Shown here: piece by piece, positions 33,357 to 43,305 of the stretch
Position numbering within the stretch: position 1 is the stretch's first letter
Layout: each line of letters opens with the position of its first letter
DNA from: Endomychus coccineus
Taxonomy: Eukaryota; Arthropoda; Insecta; Coleoptera; Endomychidae
Assembly: GCA_958510875.1 (NCBI GenBank)
Contig: OY294068.1
Coordinates: 176,731,411 to 176,795,410, forward strand
Length of the DNA stretch: 64,000 nucleotides
Reading direction: 5' to 3'
Made by a program: the position numbers and the translations under genes
The notes under the pieces: model-generated
What the model was told of the DNA's origin: nothing
What the model saw: the letters and a program-made list of their open reading frames with translations, nothing else
The model's database searches: none

Positions 33357-34405
33357 GCCGTGAATGGTGACCTTCTGGGTTATAGCGCAAGTCATTGCGC
33401 ACGCTTTGAACAATTTCTTAATTCACGGTTTTTTTTATGATCGAAGTGGCCGTTCCTTAGAATGAAGATCATATCGTTAGGCTCATGTAGGTATGTATGG
33501 TAACCTTCTGGGATTAGGAAATTACGATCTGGCTTCATAAAATGTATAGTAATGAACTTAAGCCAGAAGTGTACATATTGAAGAACCCATTTTTTGACCC
33601 ATAAGGCATAGGGAAAATTTGGCTTGGATGGTAACCCCTTGAAAATAGTGACATTTGATAGCCTACACTATGCTTATCATGAAACAATTAAAACCAGAAA
33701 GGTTGCGCCTCGGCGTTCAGTTTCATTTAAATTAATCAGATGTCATCAAATTTTACTGAAATTTTTTTCAAATCACAAGAAATCATTTTGACAAGAAAAT
33801 AATTCCATTAAGGCTCTAAACTTTGCAAATTTATTGTTAGAGGTATCCAAAACATGTTTTTTGAGTCGCCAGAAAGTTTGACAGACCACCACCCCTTTCA
33901 CCCCACCCAAAAGGGTTTGAATTTTTTCATGTTTCGGACACCTCAAACAATAAATTTTAGAGCCTTAATAGAATTTTTTTCTTGTCAAAATGATTTTTAG
34001 GGATTAAAAAAAATGATGAAAAATTTCAGTTGAATTTGATGACATCCGATTAATTTAAATGAAACTGGCCGGCGCAACGTTTCTTGCTTTGATTGTTTCA
34101 GGATAAGTATTGTATTGGCTATCGAGTAAGACTATTTTCAAGGGGTTGCCAAATTTTCCCTATGCCTTATGGGTCTAAAAATGGGTTCTTCCATATGTAC
34201 ATTTCTGGCTTATGTACATTCCTATAGATACCAGATCGTAATTTCAAAATCCCAGAAAGTTATCATAACTACCAACATGGGCCTAACGATATGATCTGCG
34301 TTCTAAGAAACGACCACTACGATCATAAAAAACCTTGCAATTAAGAAATTCTTCGAAGTGTGTGCAATGACTTGCGCTATAACCCAGAAGGTTACCATTC
34401 ACGGC
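33357..34405. mobile_element. Foldback element, 1049-bp palindrome
   Basis: Starts GCCGTGAATGGTGACCTTCT and ends with the reverse complement AGAAGGTTACCATTCACGGC. The arms match along most of their length: GGGTTATAGCGCAAGTCATT near both ends, ACCCATAAGGCATAGGGAAA at 33597 against TTTCCCTATGCCTTATGGGT at 34156, and AGTTTCATTTAAATTAATC against GATTAATTTAAATGAAACT. The arms meet near 33880. There is no coding frame. A clear TSD was not found. Confidence 0.85.
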
Positions 34406-34879
34406 TTGAGTTGTTTCGGAACCTGTTCCGACTAAGCATGACCATTTTGAACTGGATTCATATTCTGACATAATATTCTAAATGTTTAGCGTTTGAGTAA
34501 CTTGTCTGCAATGATATGTTCATATCCGTGATTGTTATCGAAGCGTAATATCCACCGTGACATGTATTGCTCTATTATATGAAATACTGTCATGGATTGG
34601 ATTACATGCCGAGACTGTAGATTAGGATGTAGTGAAATCAGAGTAGCAATGTCCGTTCTCGCATGTTTCTTGATTTCCAAACAGGGTCAAGTGTCATAAC
34701 GACCGCAGTGCGTTCTCATTTACCCGTTACATACTACCGAAGCTGTAACACTTAACCCTCTGTTCTACCGCATCATCATTGTGGTTGTAATAAATTCATC
34801 AAGACGGAATTGCCTAAATAAGGTTTTATCTTCCATGTTATTCATGACTAATAAACTATAGAAGAGTTGACACCATGAA
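34406..34879. other. No recognisable gene
   Basis: The frame at 34486-34680 (-) has no recognisable feature. Confidence 0.45.
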
Positions 34880-35835
34880 TACACTATTTATTGTTTTATT
34901 TATTTGTTTACATTACACCCATTTACCAGGCATAGTCAAGTAAAAAAATAGATTAAGTCTGGACTCGAATCGAGGCACATGAAAACAAAAAGCCCGCAAA
35001 TCTTTCGAACATTCCACAGAAGAATGAAAGAGTTTGAACAGGAATACTCTACCCGACCTGGATCTCCGGTAAGTCAAGCTGTCGAAAGAAAACCTCGAAA
35101 GTAAATCGGTATGCGGATAGCCAGTAACATGGTAGATATTGTCACATTTAAAAGCAAGAGATTTGAGAAATCTGCGTTGAATGTTTTCCACAGAGACAAC
35201 ATGAATCTGGTAGAATGGAGACCATACCAAGGACGCATATTCCAACCGTGATCTTACAAATGTATTAAAGAGTAGAATAGATGTCTGAATCTCGGAAAAC
35301 TTCCTAGAACATCTTACAACAAGCCCCGACATCTTAGACGTTTGGAGCACATATGACTGATATGATCAATTATCGATAACCTCCTGTCAAAGATAACACC
35401 AAGGTCACATAACCTCTTCGGTCTATTCAAGGCATCCAGGGTATATCTGTATAGAATGTCATTGGACTTCAGCGAGAATGTCAAGGCAGCACATTTACCA
35501 ACATTAAAAGGCAACATATTCTTCAAACACCATGCATTCAAAGCTGACAGATTGGATTGGTGTCTGAGACAGTCACCGAGATCAGATACCCCGAAATATA
35601 TTTTGAGGTCATCGGCATACAAAAGATGGGGGACATCCAAGATCGCCAAGAGGTCATTAATGAACAAAATGAAAAATAGACTGAGTCGCTGTGGCACCCC
35701 CGAAGTAGCAAAAATGTTGGCCAATCTTCGACCACGATAACGCACGAAGTGTTTTGTTGACTTCAGGTAAGATTTGAAGAAGAAAACAAGATTAGCAGAG
35801 AAGCCAAAGTTGTCCAATCCATTAAGAAGAATGCC
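34880..35835 (-). pseudogene. Older non-LTR RT (Jockey/CR1-like), split by the Jockey insertion
   Basis: Minus frames 35314-35817 and 34913-35350. The first begins LDNFGFSANLVFFFKSYL, then TSGVPQRLSLFFILFINDLL (motif B, normally GVPQGS), LLYADDLKIYFGV (intact YADD) and LCDLGVIFDRRLSIIDHISH. The second gives FVRSRLEYASLVWSPFYQ, ENIQRRFLKSLAFK and a degenerate C-terminus. One frameshift near 35320-35350. The part upstream of 35835 is cut by the Jockey element. Joining across its TSD gives HGILLNGLDNFGF in one frame, the expected RT sequence, which confirms the insertion point. Confidence 0.85.
35824..35835. repeat. Jockey target-site duplication, left
   Basis: AAGAAGAATGCC at 35824-35835 is identical to 40203-40214, directly flanking the 4367-bp element. 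Confidence 0.85.
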
Positions 35836-35943
35836 TACTTATGATCTTGCATTTGGCTTTAGCGAATTCGAGCCGTGCTCGTTTTCCGCTGCGGTTTTGT
35901 TAAAAGCTCTTTTGCTTGTTATTTGTGTTTATGTTTCTCTTCT

Positions 35944-37245
35944 TTATTGCCCATTTTGGGCGGTAAGTACAAGGGCCGTTCTTGGCTTCTTGTACTTTGG
36001 CTCCAACAGCGGGTCATATGCCGCTGCGCCTCTGATTGTGGGATTTGTATGCATTTCCATCTTTTGGTATGTGTTTGTCGCCTGTTTCCGAATTACTTCC
36101 TCAATTTTAGGTATTCCTGAATCCCTATGGAGAAGGTCGTTTGTCACGTAGTATGGTGCATCTAGACAGGATCTGATTACCTTATTTTGTATTATTTGCA
36201 AATTCTTTAGTTGCGCGGGTGATGCTTGTAACCATATTTCGGCGGCGTATGTTATTGTCGGTCTTATCACAGAAGTATAGATTCTCAATTTACTTTTGGT
36301 ACTTAGTTTGCTTTTCCTATTGAGTAGCGGATATAGGTGCCCCTTTATCTGATTTGCCTTTTTCTTTACGTTCCTTAGGTGGGGAATGAAAGTTAGCTTC
36401 CTGTCTAGCGTTACTCCCAAGTATTTCACTTCTTTCACCCAGGGTATCTTTTTCTTGTTTATTTCAATATCTTTGGTCGGTTTGTGTTTAATGTCTCTCG
36501 TTGAGAACATTATCGCTTGGCTTTTTGTGGCGTTCACTTCTATTCGCCATTTGTTGAACCACTCTTCGAGGTCGGTCATGTATCTTTGAAGCCTTGCTTG
36601 TACGCATTTTATTTGGAAATGTTGGCATAAGGCTCCTATGTCGTCTGCATATTGAGCCAAATCTACTCCTGCTGTTTTAGGTATATCCGCGGTATACAAG
36701 TTGTAGAGTACCGGTCCGAGGATCGACCCTTGTGGTACGCCTGCCTTTGCTTGTCTTTCTTCCGACATGATATCGTTCACCCTCGCTTTGAATCTGCGCC
36801 CCGTGAGGTACGAATCAATAAGCTTCAGGTAGGCTATTGGTAGGTTGTATCTGTACATCTTGTGTATCAGTCCAGCGTGCCATACCTTGTCAAAGGCTTT
36901 GGCTATGTCTAGGAACACTGCACCGGTGGGCATTTTCTTGTTGTGCCCTTCTATAATCTTTCCAGCTATTCTAGCTAGTTGGTGCGTTTTGCTATGCTCT
37001 TTGCGGAACCCATGTTGTTCATCCGGGATTATAATTTGGTTTTCTATTAGCTGGTTCAACCTGGTGAGTATAGTTCTCTCGACTATTTTACTCACGTTTG
37101 ATAGCAAACTTATCGGTCTATAACTTGAAGTATCATTCTTTGGTTTATTCGGTTTGGGGATCATAACTGTTTCCGCTGTTTTCCAGTTATTAGGATAGTG
37201 CCTGTGTTTGAGGACGCCATTCGCAATCTTTACTAAGTACTCTAA
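35944..37245 (-). CDS. Jockey ORF2, RT part (downstream of frameshift)
   Basis: Reverse transcriptase that primes on nicked target DNA. The frame is continuous from about 37245 (LEYLVKIANGVLKHRHYPNN) through TVMIPKPNKP, SYRPISLLS, GAVFLDIAKAFDKVWHAGLI (motif A), KAGVPQGSILGPVLYNLYTA (motif B), LAQYADDIGALC (catalytic YADD), KVKYLGVTLDRKLTFIPHL and VIRPTITYAAEIW. It ends at 35944 after YKKPRTALVLTAQNGQ. No RNase H domain, as expected for Jockey. It is separated from the endonuclease part by what looks like a one-base loss in an A run near 37250. All RT active-site residues are present. Confidence 0.9.
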   Translation of the reverse strand, partial: LEYLVKIANGVLKHRHYPNNWKTAETVMIPKPNKPKNDTSSYRPISLLSNVSKIVERTILTRLNQLIENQIIIPDEQHGFRKEHSKTHQLARIAGKIIEGHNKKMPTGAVFLDIAKAFDKVWHAGLIHKMYRYNLPIAYLKLIDSYLTGRRFKARVNDIMSEERQAKAGVPQGSILGPVLYNLYTADIPKTAGVDLAQYADDIGALCQHFQIKCVQARLQRYMTDLEEWFNKWRIEVNATKSQAIMFSTRDIKHKPTKDIEINKKKIPWVKEVKYLGVTLDRKLTFIPHLRNVKKKANQIKGHLYPLLNRKSKLSTKSKLRIYTSVIRPTITYAAEIWLQASPAQLKNLQIIQNKVIRSCLDAPYYVTNDLLHRDSGIPKIEEVIRKQATNTYQKMEMHTNPTIRGAAAYDPLLEPKYKKPRTALVLTAQNGQ

Positions 37246-38705
37246 GCATTTTCCGGTATATTTTTCAATATCTGATTTGTAATCTTGTCGCTGCCGGGGG
37301 CTTTCCGGATCTTTGTGCTCTTTATAATCTCTTTGATTTCCTCTTTTGATACTTCTGTGAATCTATACTCCTCCTCTATCCTCAGCATAATATTCACCTC
37401 TTTTTCTATTCTCTCATTGTGTCGCGGTAGCTTACTCGGGTTTGGAGTGAATTGGACTTCTAGCGCCGCAGCAAATGCTTCTGCTTTTTCGAGATCTGTC
37501 ACTGCTGCGTTGCCATTTTCTAATTTCAGTGCGGGTATCGCTGAGCTTGTTCCCCTTAGCTTCTTCGCGAAAACCCAGGGCGTTAAATTTTCCTCGTTGT
37601 ATTTTTCCATTTTTGCGTCAAATTTTTCGTTCCTATATTCTGATAGGGCATACTGAATTTCCGTGTTCAGACTATTTAGTATCGCTTTATCCTGAGGTGA
37701 TTTCGTCCGATGAAATACCTTTCTTGCCCTGTTTTTCTGTTTGATGAGGTCTTTTATGCTTTGAGGGATGTGTGCCAATTTAATTTCTTTCCTTGTGATA
37801 GTTGTTGATTCTTTGAAGGCCGTTTTTATTGTTCTGTCGAAATGACTTATTGCGTTTTCTAGCGCGTACGTATTTCCTATTTGCAGGCTTGGGGCGTTTA
37901 GGTTTATGAGCTCTTTCATTCTCTCGTAATCTGTAAATTTAGTGTTGTAGGATGCCTTTTCTTCGGCTTCATCTCCTACCGTAAGGTACACTGGGTTATG
38001 ATCTGAGTCCAATTCCTCCTTTGTTATAATCTGATAAGGCTGTATAATGTCTTTCATTATTGCTATATCCAAGATGTCCTCGTTGCGGCCATTATTTGGG
38101 TAATGCGTTGGTTCCGTGGGGGCTACTATTGCCAGTTGCCGGTTCTCGACATATCTGTGCAGCTGTTTTCCTTTTGGGTTTGTAGTTCTGCAGTTCCAAT
38201 CTGTATGTTTGCAGTTCAGATCACCCGCTATTATTGTGGGTACGTTTCTCCCTAGTAAGCCGTCTATTTCGGTTTCATTTAGTTTCTTATTGGGAGAACT
38301 GTACGCGGAGTAGATTGCCAACTGGCCCCATTTTGTGTTGATTAGAGCTCCTATCGCCTCTATCGTTTCCAATTCTTCCTGAATCGGGAGTGCGTTATGT
38401 GATATGCTCTTTTTCACTAGGATCGCTACTCCTCCTCCTTTTGTCAATGTTCTGTCCTTCCTGTAAACCGTGTAGTTAGGGACCGAAAACCTGTGCGACG
38501 GTTTCAGGAATGTTTCGCTGATTAGTGCAACGTCAATGTTTTCCTGTTGCAGGTGTTGATCTAGTAACACTTTCTTTTGTGTGATGCTACACGCATTCCA
38601 GAACATTATTTGGAGGGTAGCTGGTTTTCTCTTTGTTTGTGCATCCATTGTTGGTTTAGTTGAAGTATCGTTGAGATGTTTCGCTTGTTTAGGTTGCATA
38701 TTCAT
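37242..38705 (-). CDS. Jockey ORF2, apurinic-type endonuclease part
   Basis: N-terminal part of ORF2. The ATG lies in TAATG, sharing its A with the last base of the ORF1 stop, so reinitiation after ORF1 is the likely expression mode. Endonuclease landmarks: LQIMFWNACSI (Asn), VALISETFLKP (Glu), YRKDRTLTKGGGVAILVKKS, PTIIAGDLNCKHTDWNC (Asp/Asn) and ELDSDHNPVYLTV (Asp-His). It nicks target DNA for target-primed reverse transcription. After a linker with IRKAPGSDKITNQILKNIPE, the frame hits a stop at 37242-37244 because of the frameshift; the RT continues in the next frame. Confidence 0.9.
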   Translation of the reverse strand: MNMQPKQAKHLNDTSTKPTMDAQTKRKPATLQIMFWNACSITQKKVLLDQHLQQENIDVALISETFLKPSHRFSVPNYTVYRKDRTLTKGGGVAILVKKSISHNALPIQEELETIEAIGALINTKWGQLAIYSAYSSPNKKLNETEIDGLLGRNVPTIIAGDLNCKHTDWNCRTTNPKGKQLHRYVENRQLAIVAPTEPTHYPNNGRNEDILDIAIMKDIIQPYQIITKEELDSDHNPVYLTVGDEAEEKASYNTKFTDYERMKELINLNAPSLQIGNTYALENAISHFDRTIKTAFKESTTITRKEIKLAHIPQSIKDLIKQKNRARKVFHRTKSPQDKAILNSLNTEIQYALSEYRNEKFDAKMEKYNEENLTPWVFAKKLRGTSSAIPALKLENGNAAVTDLEKAEAFAAALEVQFTPNPSKLPRHNERIEKEVNIMLRIEEEYRFTEVSKEEIKEIIKSTKIRKAPGSDKITNQILKNIPENA

Positions 38706-40075
38706 TATTGGGTGAGCTGAATTATCTGTGAGATGTTCTTGAAGAATGACAGTTGTTCTTGTTCGCTTGGATTCTTTTCAGAATACGATAGAATTAGGTT
38801 TGTTAACAGCTTAGCTATTTGCTCTTTTTTTGTTGCGCTGGTTCCGCTGTTTGTTTGTGAACTCTGTTGTTCTGCCTTTTTCGGTTGTTCCACCTTTTTA
38901 GGTTGTTCAGTTTGCTTAGTTGTTGTTTGCTTAGTTGTTGTGGCCTCTATTTTCTTAGAGGAGACCTCAGTTCCCTTGCTGGGCCCTGCGGTTGCTGTAG
39001 CATTCCGGTTCCATGGATTATTCACTGGTCTGCGTGTCTGGATGGCCTGTTTTGGTTTTTCCAACTCTTTTGTTGGCTGATTTTCTGGTCTGGCTTTACA
39101 GCTGCCGTGGTTTGAGGTATGTTCACCTCCGCAGTTTGCACAGCAGGCCGGGGTTGTTTTTGGTTTCGTGCACAGGTGTGAAGAGTGCTGTCCTGCGCAT
39201 TTCATACATCTATATGCAGCGCGGCAATCGCGTTGCACATGTCCGAACAGTTGGCACCTGTGACACTGTCTAGGTCCTGTTTTCAAGTGAAGTGGCTCGA
39301 CAATCGTGTCCAGTCCGCAGCATTGTTTCAAATTGTAGATCGATTTGTATTGTTTGCTTATCTCCACCAATACCATCGGCATTGGCTCCTGGTATTTCGA
39401 GTTCATCCTTGTAATTTTTTCGGCTTTATATACCTGTCTCTCAAGGTCCTCGAAGATCTTTTCCTCTGTTATTTCTACACAAATACCACGGATGACTATT
39501 TTCAAATTCTTTTCGCTCCTCAATTGGTATGAGTGGAAGGGCAGTTTCATGTTTTCTAATTGCTTGTACATTTTGCGGTAATCCTCGACTTTCTCCGGTT
39601 GTATTTTGATTCCTTCTTTGATTGCCTTCGCCTTCGTATATCTTATCTTATCGTTGTTCAGTTTTTGAGAAACTTCCATCCATTTAGTCTTGTCACGCAG
39701 AATGATCGGTGGCGTTTTTTCTTCTCTCTTCTCGTTGGAAGGGACATTAGGGTTAGTCAAGTCAAAATCACTTACCTGGTCCGTTAGCGGTGAATATCGG
39801 TTGCCGGTCTCGGTGGATGAGGTTTCCGATCGCTCGAAAACCCGCTTCTTGGCCTTCTTCTTAGGCACGATGAAGTCCGTGTCCATGTCGGTCGGAGGAG
39901 TCGGTGGAGCTGGAGTTGAGGTCGTCTCGATCGGCGGGGCCTGAGTTGGTGTTACCACCGCTTCAGTCGCCCGCTTTTTCGATTGCCTTCCCTGAAGCTC
40001 GAAAATTTTCTCCTGGATAGCTTCCAGGAACATTGTCAATTCTTCGATGCTGAGATGATCCAGTTGCGAAGCCAT
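38705..40075 (-). CDS. Jockey ORF1, Gag-like protein with three zinc knuckles
   Basis: A 456-aa RNA-binding protein that packages element RNA into ribonucleoprotein. The N-terminus has a short helical region (LSIEELTMFLEAIQEKIFEL), then a Pro/Thr-rich and basic linker with KKKAKKR. Around residues 195-265 is the RRM-like/PRE_C2HC region (NLKIVIRGICVEITEEKIFE). Three Cys-rich knuckles follow: CHRCQLFGHVQRDC, CMKCAGQHSSHLC and CANCGGEHTSNHGSC. The tail is low-complexity Lys/Thr/Gln-rich (KKVEQPKKAEQQ). Open from the ATG at 40075 to TAA at 38705-38707 with no lesion. It overlaps ORF2 by one base. Confidence 0.92.
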   Translation of the reverse strand: MASQLDHLSIEELTMFLEAIQEKIFELQGRQSKKRATEAVVTPTQAPPIETTSTPAPPTPPTDMDTDFIVPKKKAKKRVFERSETSSTETGNRYSPLTDQVSDFDLTNPNVPSNEKREEKTPPIILRDKTKWMEVSQKLNNDKIRYTKAKAIKEGIKIQPEKVEDYRKMYKQLENMKLPFHSYQLRSEKNLKIVIRGICVEITEEKIFEDLERQVYKAEKITRMNSKYQEPMPMVLVEISKQYKSIYNLKQCCGLDTIVEPLHLKTGPRQCHRCQLFGHVQRDCRAAYRCMKCAGQHSSHLCTKPKTTPACCANCGGEHTSNHGSCKARPENQPTKELEKPKQAIQTRRPVNNPWNRNATATAGPSKGTEVSSKKIEATTTKQTTTKQTEQPKKVEQPKKAEQQSSQTNSGTSATKKEQIAKLLTNLILSYSEKNPSEQEQLSFFKNISQIIQLTQ

Positions 40076-40202
40076 CTTGACGTTGTACTACACAATACAA
40101 AACAACACACACAACTCAATAATTTCGTAATAGCACTGAAAAGTGCACTAAGGAATTTCTGCTCCAATATATCCGAACAAGTCGAAAGTACGAGAGAGAA
40201 TG
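40076..40202 (-). promoter_or_regulatory. Jockey 5' UTR with presumed internal promoter
   Basis: The segment between the right TSD and the ORF1 ATG begins (sense) TTCATTCTCTCTCGTACTTT. Jockey-clade elements carry an internal pol II promoter here; this is inferred from family knowledge, and I see no specific motif. Confidence 0.4.
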
Positions 40203-40290
40203 AAGAAGAATGCCGTGGGTCTATAACACTATAAATAAGAAACAATCGCCCCCTATCAACTAAAATGTACATGACCTTGATTCACTTAGA
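40203..40290 (-). pseudogene. Right flank of the split older RT, with TSD
   Basis: Begins with the right TSD AAGAAGAATGCC (40203-40214). On the minus strand the sequence leading into the TSD reads THGILLN when joined to the left side. Further upstream the RT similarity fades quickly (VMYILVD at the place of the IYxDFSKAFD motif), so this half is decayed or truncated. Confidence 0.5.
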
Positions 40291-41379
40291 AATGTCCAAT
40301 AACAACGGATCTTAGTAATTAGTCATGAGCGACCTGCTTTCGTGGGATTTCAGTTAAACAATGCATGTACTTTGCCGTATTTATTCCTGTTCATGCCTTG
40401 ATAGATGTTTCCGTGTTTATTATTATTATTTGTACGATCCGGGTCGCGTCTCTCAGACTTTCAAGGGCACTGTGATCCACGTTTCCAGTTAACATTCAGC
40501 TTTACCCCACTCCAGGATGTCAAAGTTGTTATTTCGTTAAAATATTGAACAATGAGCTGTAACTTAAGATGTGAGCTGGTTCCTAAATACAGACAATGTG
40601 GAATTCATGTTTGTCGAGGGATATATACGTTGGTGAATCAAACCTACTCAGCAGTAAATTATAAAGCGAGTTGATTATATAAACATATTCGAACATTGGA
40701 CGAAAATTACAAAAGGAATATTGCTGACCGAATTCTAAGAGTGGGCCGGACCGCAGCCGAGCAGTAATCACATCATTACTTCATACATAAATCTGGGTCA
40801 CCATATCACGTTTGCAGTTGGTATTGTATGTTGCTCTAACGATGATCAAAAGATTGCCAATTTCCTACAACATTAAAAATTCAGTGGATGTCCTTTATAA
40901 ATGGGATGGAATTCTCTGTTTGCTGGATATTGTTCTCATTTATCAAGAGCACGACAGAATGGACACATCCAAGGATAGAAATGTTATAAATATTTAGAGG
41001 AAAATCATGAAATAAATAAAGCTTGAAGTATGCTAGTGGGGATTCTCTGCGTCATATCGCCATCGACCGACAAGGTTCTCTGTATAAAGTATCGTGCTAT
41101 TCGCTTGTAAGTCATTTGGAAAAATGTAACCCTCACAGCCGACTCCCGTCGGATTTGCTACCTAATGTTTACAAGACACCCGGTGTCATTTTACACTCAT
41201 TTTAGGCCCTTAATTTGATACCTCTAATATATATCGTCTGTCATATAGACCGGTCGACCTTGTAAATTGTTAACGGAAAGGCAAAGAAATATTGACTTTG
41301 AGAAGCTATCTGATTTGATGTTTAATGAACTATAAGAGTTCTCACTAAAATTATGGTTAAGAGTACACTATATTAGAAA
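40291..41379. other. No recognisable gene
   Basis: Frames at 40583-40771, 40812-40997 and 41023-41205 show no domain. Confidence 0.45.
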
Positions 41380-42113
41380 TCAAAATGTATGTTTTAATAC
41401 TATTTGTGATTAGTAGGGTATATAAGCGATTATCTTCAGCTGAATTCATTAATGGCTATTTCGCTAGATATTTGTCATTACTAAAGGGCGGAATATATGC
41501 AAAGTGCATATATTTGCATATTTTGCATATTTTTACAAATTTCATAAAAAATTGCATATTTCGGCAAAAATAAAATTTGTGTGCATATTTTTATGTTTTT
41601 CGTTTCATCAAAAGATTAAGTGCGACCCTTGTAGATAATTGAAATAATTTAAAAGGTGGGTAGGTTTTATTATTATATGGTTTATGGACTCATTTTATTA
41701 TTATATGGTTTATTGCCGGCATTTATTGGATGTTTAGGAATTTCCAAGTAATCAGCTTGCATAATTCACCGAACAGAAAATAAACAAGAAGGTTCACTTG
41801 AAGCTGGTGGTGCCAAGTCATGTTTGGTGGTAGTAAGTATTGTCACCAAACAGAAACTTTCGTTCGGTGCGCGAATGAATTCATAACAAAACTTTCTTTT
41901 TTCGGGGTCTAGTTAGAATGCGGCGGCTTGCTTTTATAGTTCGGACTTCAAAGTACCGACGCCAAGTGAACCTTCTTGTCTTGTTTCTTCTCGGTGCCTA
42001 ATTGGAGAGCAAATTTGGTCTCTTCTTTTGTATTCATATTGTATAGTTTAGTTTGTCGATAGATTCCAGTGCGAAAAGAGTGATTTCGAAAATATTTATT
42101 TCAAACGCCTAAA

Positions 42114-42383
42114 ATGCCGAAAGCCGCTTCGTGGATTAAAATTTTTCCTGAGTTGGAGTTTAGTGGGGATAAAGTGTTTTGCAAAGTTTGTGCCAAAATC
42201 ATTGTTTGTGAAAAGAAGTTCCAAATTGATCAACACTTGAAAACAACTATGCATAAAGCTAAGTTGCAGAAAAATAAATCTGTGCCTGTTCAGCAGTGTG
42301 TGCAAAAATATTGTGATCAAAACATCCCTGACGAATCCACACTTAGAAAGAAGTATGTGCAAACAGTTAGACAAAACAAATAA
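42114..42383 (+). pseudogene. hAT transposase N-terminus (BED-type zinc finger)
   Basis: Starts MPKAASWIKIFPELEFSGDK and holds a BED-like finger FCKVCAKII...HLKTTMH (CxxC then HxxxxxH) for DNA binding, then QKYCDQNIPDESTLRKKYVQ, a segment typical of the CGGBP1-like hAT group. The frame ends at 42383 shortly after a point where the remaining protein resumes in another frame (about 42365-42380). The region that should carry the first catalytic Asp is missing, so I infer an internal deletion. Confidence 0.85.
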
Positions 42384-43305
42384 TGTGACCGTGACTCGAT
42401 TAATTCAGCAGTCTCTATCAAATTTTTTCTTACCAAATCCAGTTCCAGTAGAGAAGTTTTTAGTGTGTTTGTCTGACGCAGCGCCGTATATGGTTAAAGT
42501 AGGCCAAAACTTAAAAATATTTTATCCCAATATACATGTCACTTGCCTTTTACACGGGATAAACAGAGTTGCAGAAACTATTAGAACAGCATATCCCTTG
42601 GTGAACAAATTAATTTCAAATGTGAAGAAAATGTTTTTGAAAGCACCTCTAAGAGTGCAGATCTATAGAGAGAAATTGCCAGGGATTAGTTTACCTCCAG
42701 AGCCCGTAATTACTCGATGGGGAACATGGATTAAGGCCGCGATATTTTACGCAGACTATTTTGAAGCCATTAAAGACATAGTTTCAGATTTAGAAGACAA
42801 TTCACAGTGTGTAGTGCAAAGTCAAGCAGTATTCAAAAATTTAAATTTAGCTAAGGAACTTGTTTTTATTGAGGTTAATTTTAGTTTTATACCAGATACA
42901 ATAACTTCGTTAGAAAGTAGGAATATGAGTTTAAGAGAATCAATTAATATTGTTGAAACTTTTTCCGACAAATGCAAAAAAGTTCCCGGTGATGTAGGAA
43001 ATCAAGTAAGAAGTAAACTCGAAGTTATTGTGAGAAAGAATGAAGGTTTTAAGTATTTAATGGAAGTCAAAAATATTTTTGATACTAAACCATCCAACGA
43101 AGTAATACCTTGGCCTTATAACTTACTACCTAAATTAAAATATTGTCAGATCACATCGGTAGATGTTGAAAGATCTTTTTCTTTGTACAAACATATTTTT
43201 ACAGACAGAAGGCAAACACTTTTATTGGAAAATTTCGAAAAATATATCGTTATAAATGCATTTTATTTCAGGTTAAAAATTTTACCTAATATATTTTTCT
43301 TTTAA
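42370..43305 (+). pseudogene. hAT transposase catalytic and dimerisation part
   Basis: A frame open from 42298, homologous from about 42370: KTNNVTVTRLIQQSLSNFFL, then LVCLSDAAPYMVKVGQNLKI (the second acidic region), VTCLLHGINRVAETIRTAYP (CxxH signature), EPVITRWGTWIKAAIFYADY (RW motif) and the C-terminal dimerisation segment SVDVERSFSLYKHIFTDRRQ followed by KYIVINAFYF. The E of SVDVERSFS is the expected catalytic Glu. Together with the N-terminal frame there are about 400 residues against the ~600 usual for hAT, so roughly a third is missing at the junction and this copy cannot be autonomous. Confidence 0.88.

Larger units (their letters stand above)
35836..40202 (-). mobile_element. Near-complete Jockey-clade non-LTR retrotransposon
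   Basis: A 4367-bp element between identical 12-bp TSDs. In the sense direction: a ~127-nt 5' UTR (40076-40202), ORF1 Gag (38705-40075), ORF2 endonuclease-RT (38705 down to 35944) and a ~108-nt 3' UTR ending at 35836. No poly(A) tail is visible at the 3' end; the last bases read GATCATAAGTA. Only one frame defect is seen in ORF2. Perfect TSD plus a nearly open coding region suggests a recent insertion. Confidence 0.9.

Noticed and set aside
35774..40234. Many plus-strand frames across 35.8-40.2 kb (up to 125 codons)
   Set aside because: They are shadows antisense to the Jockey ORFs and the older RT.
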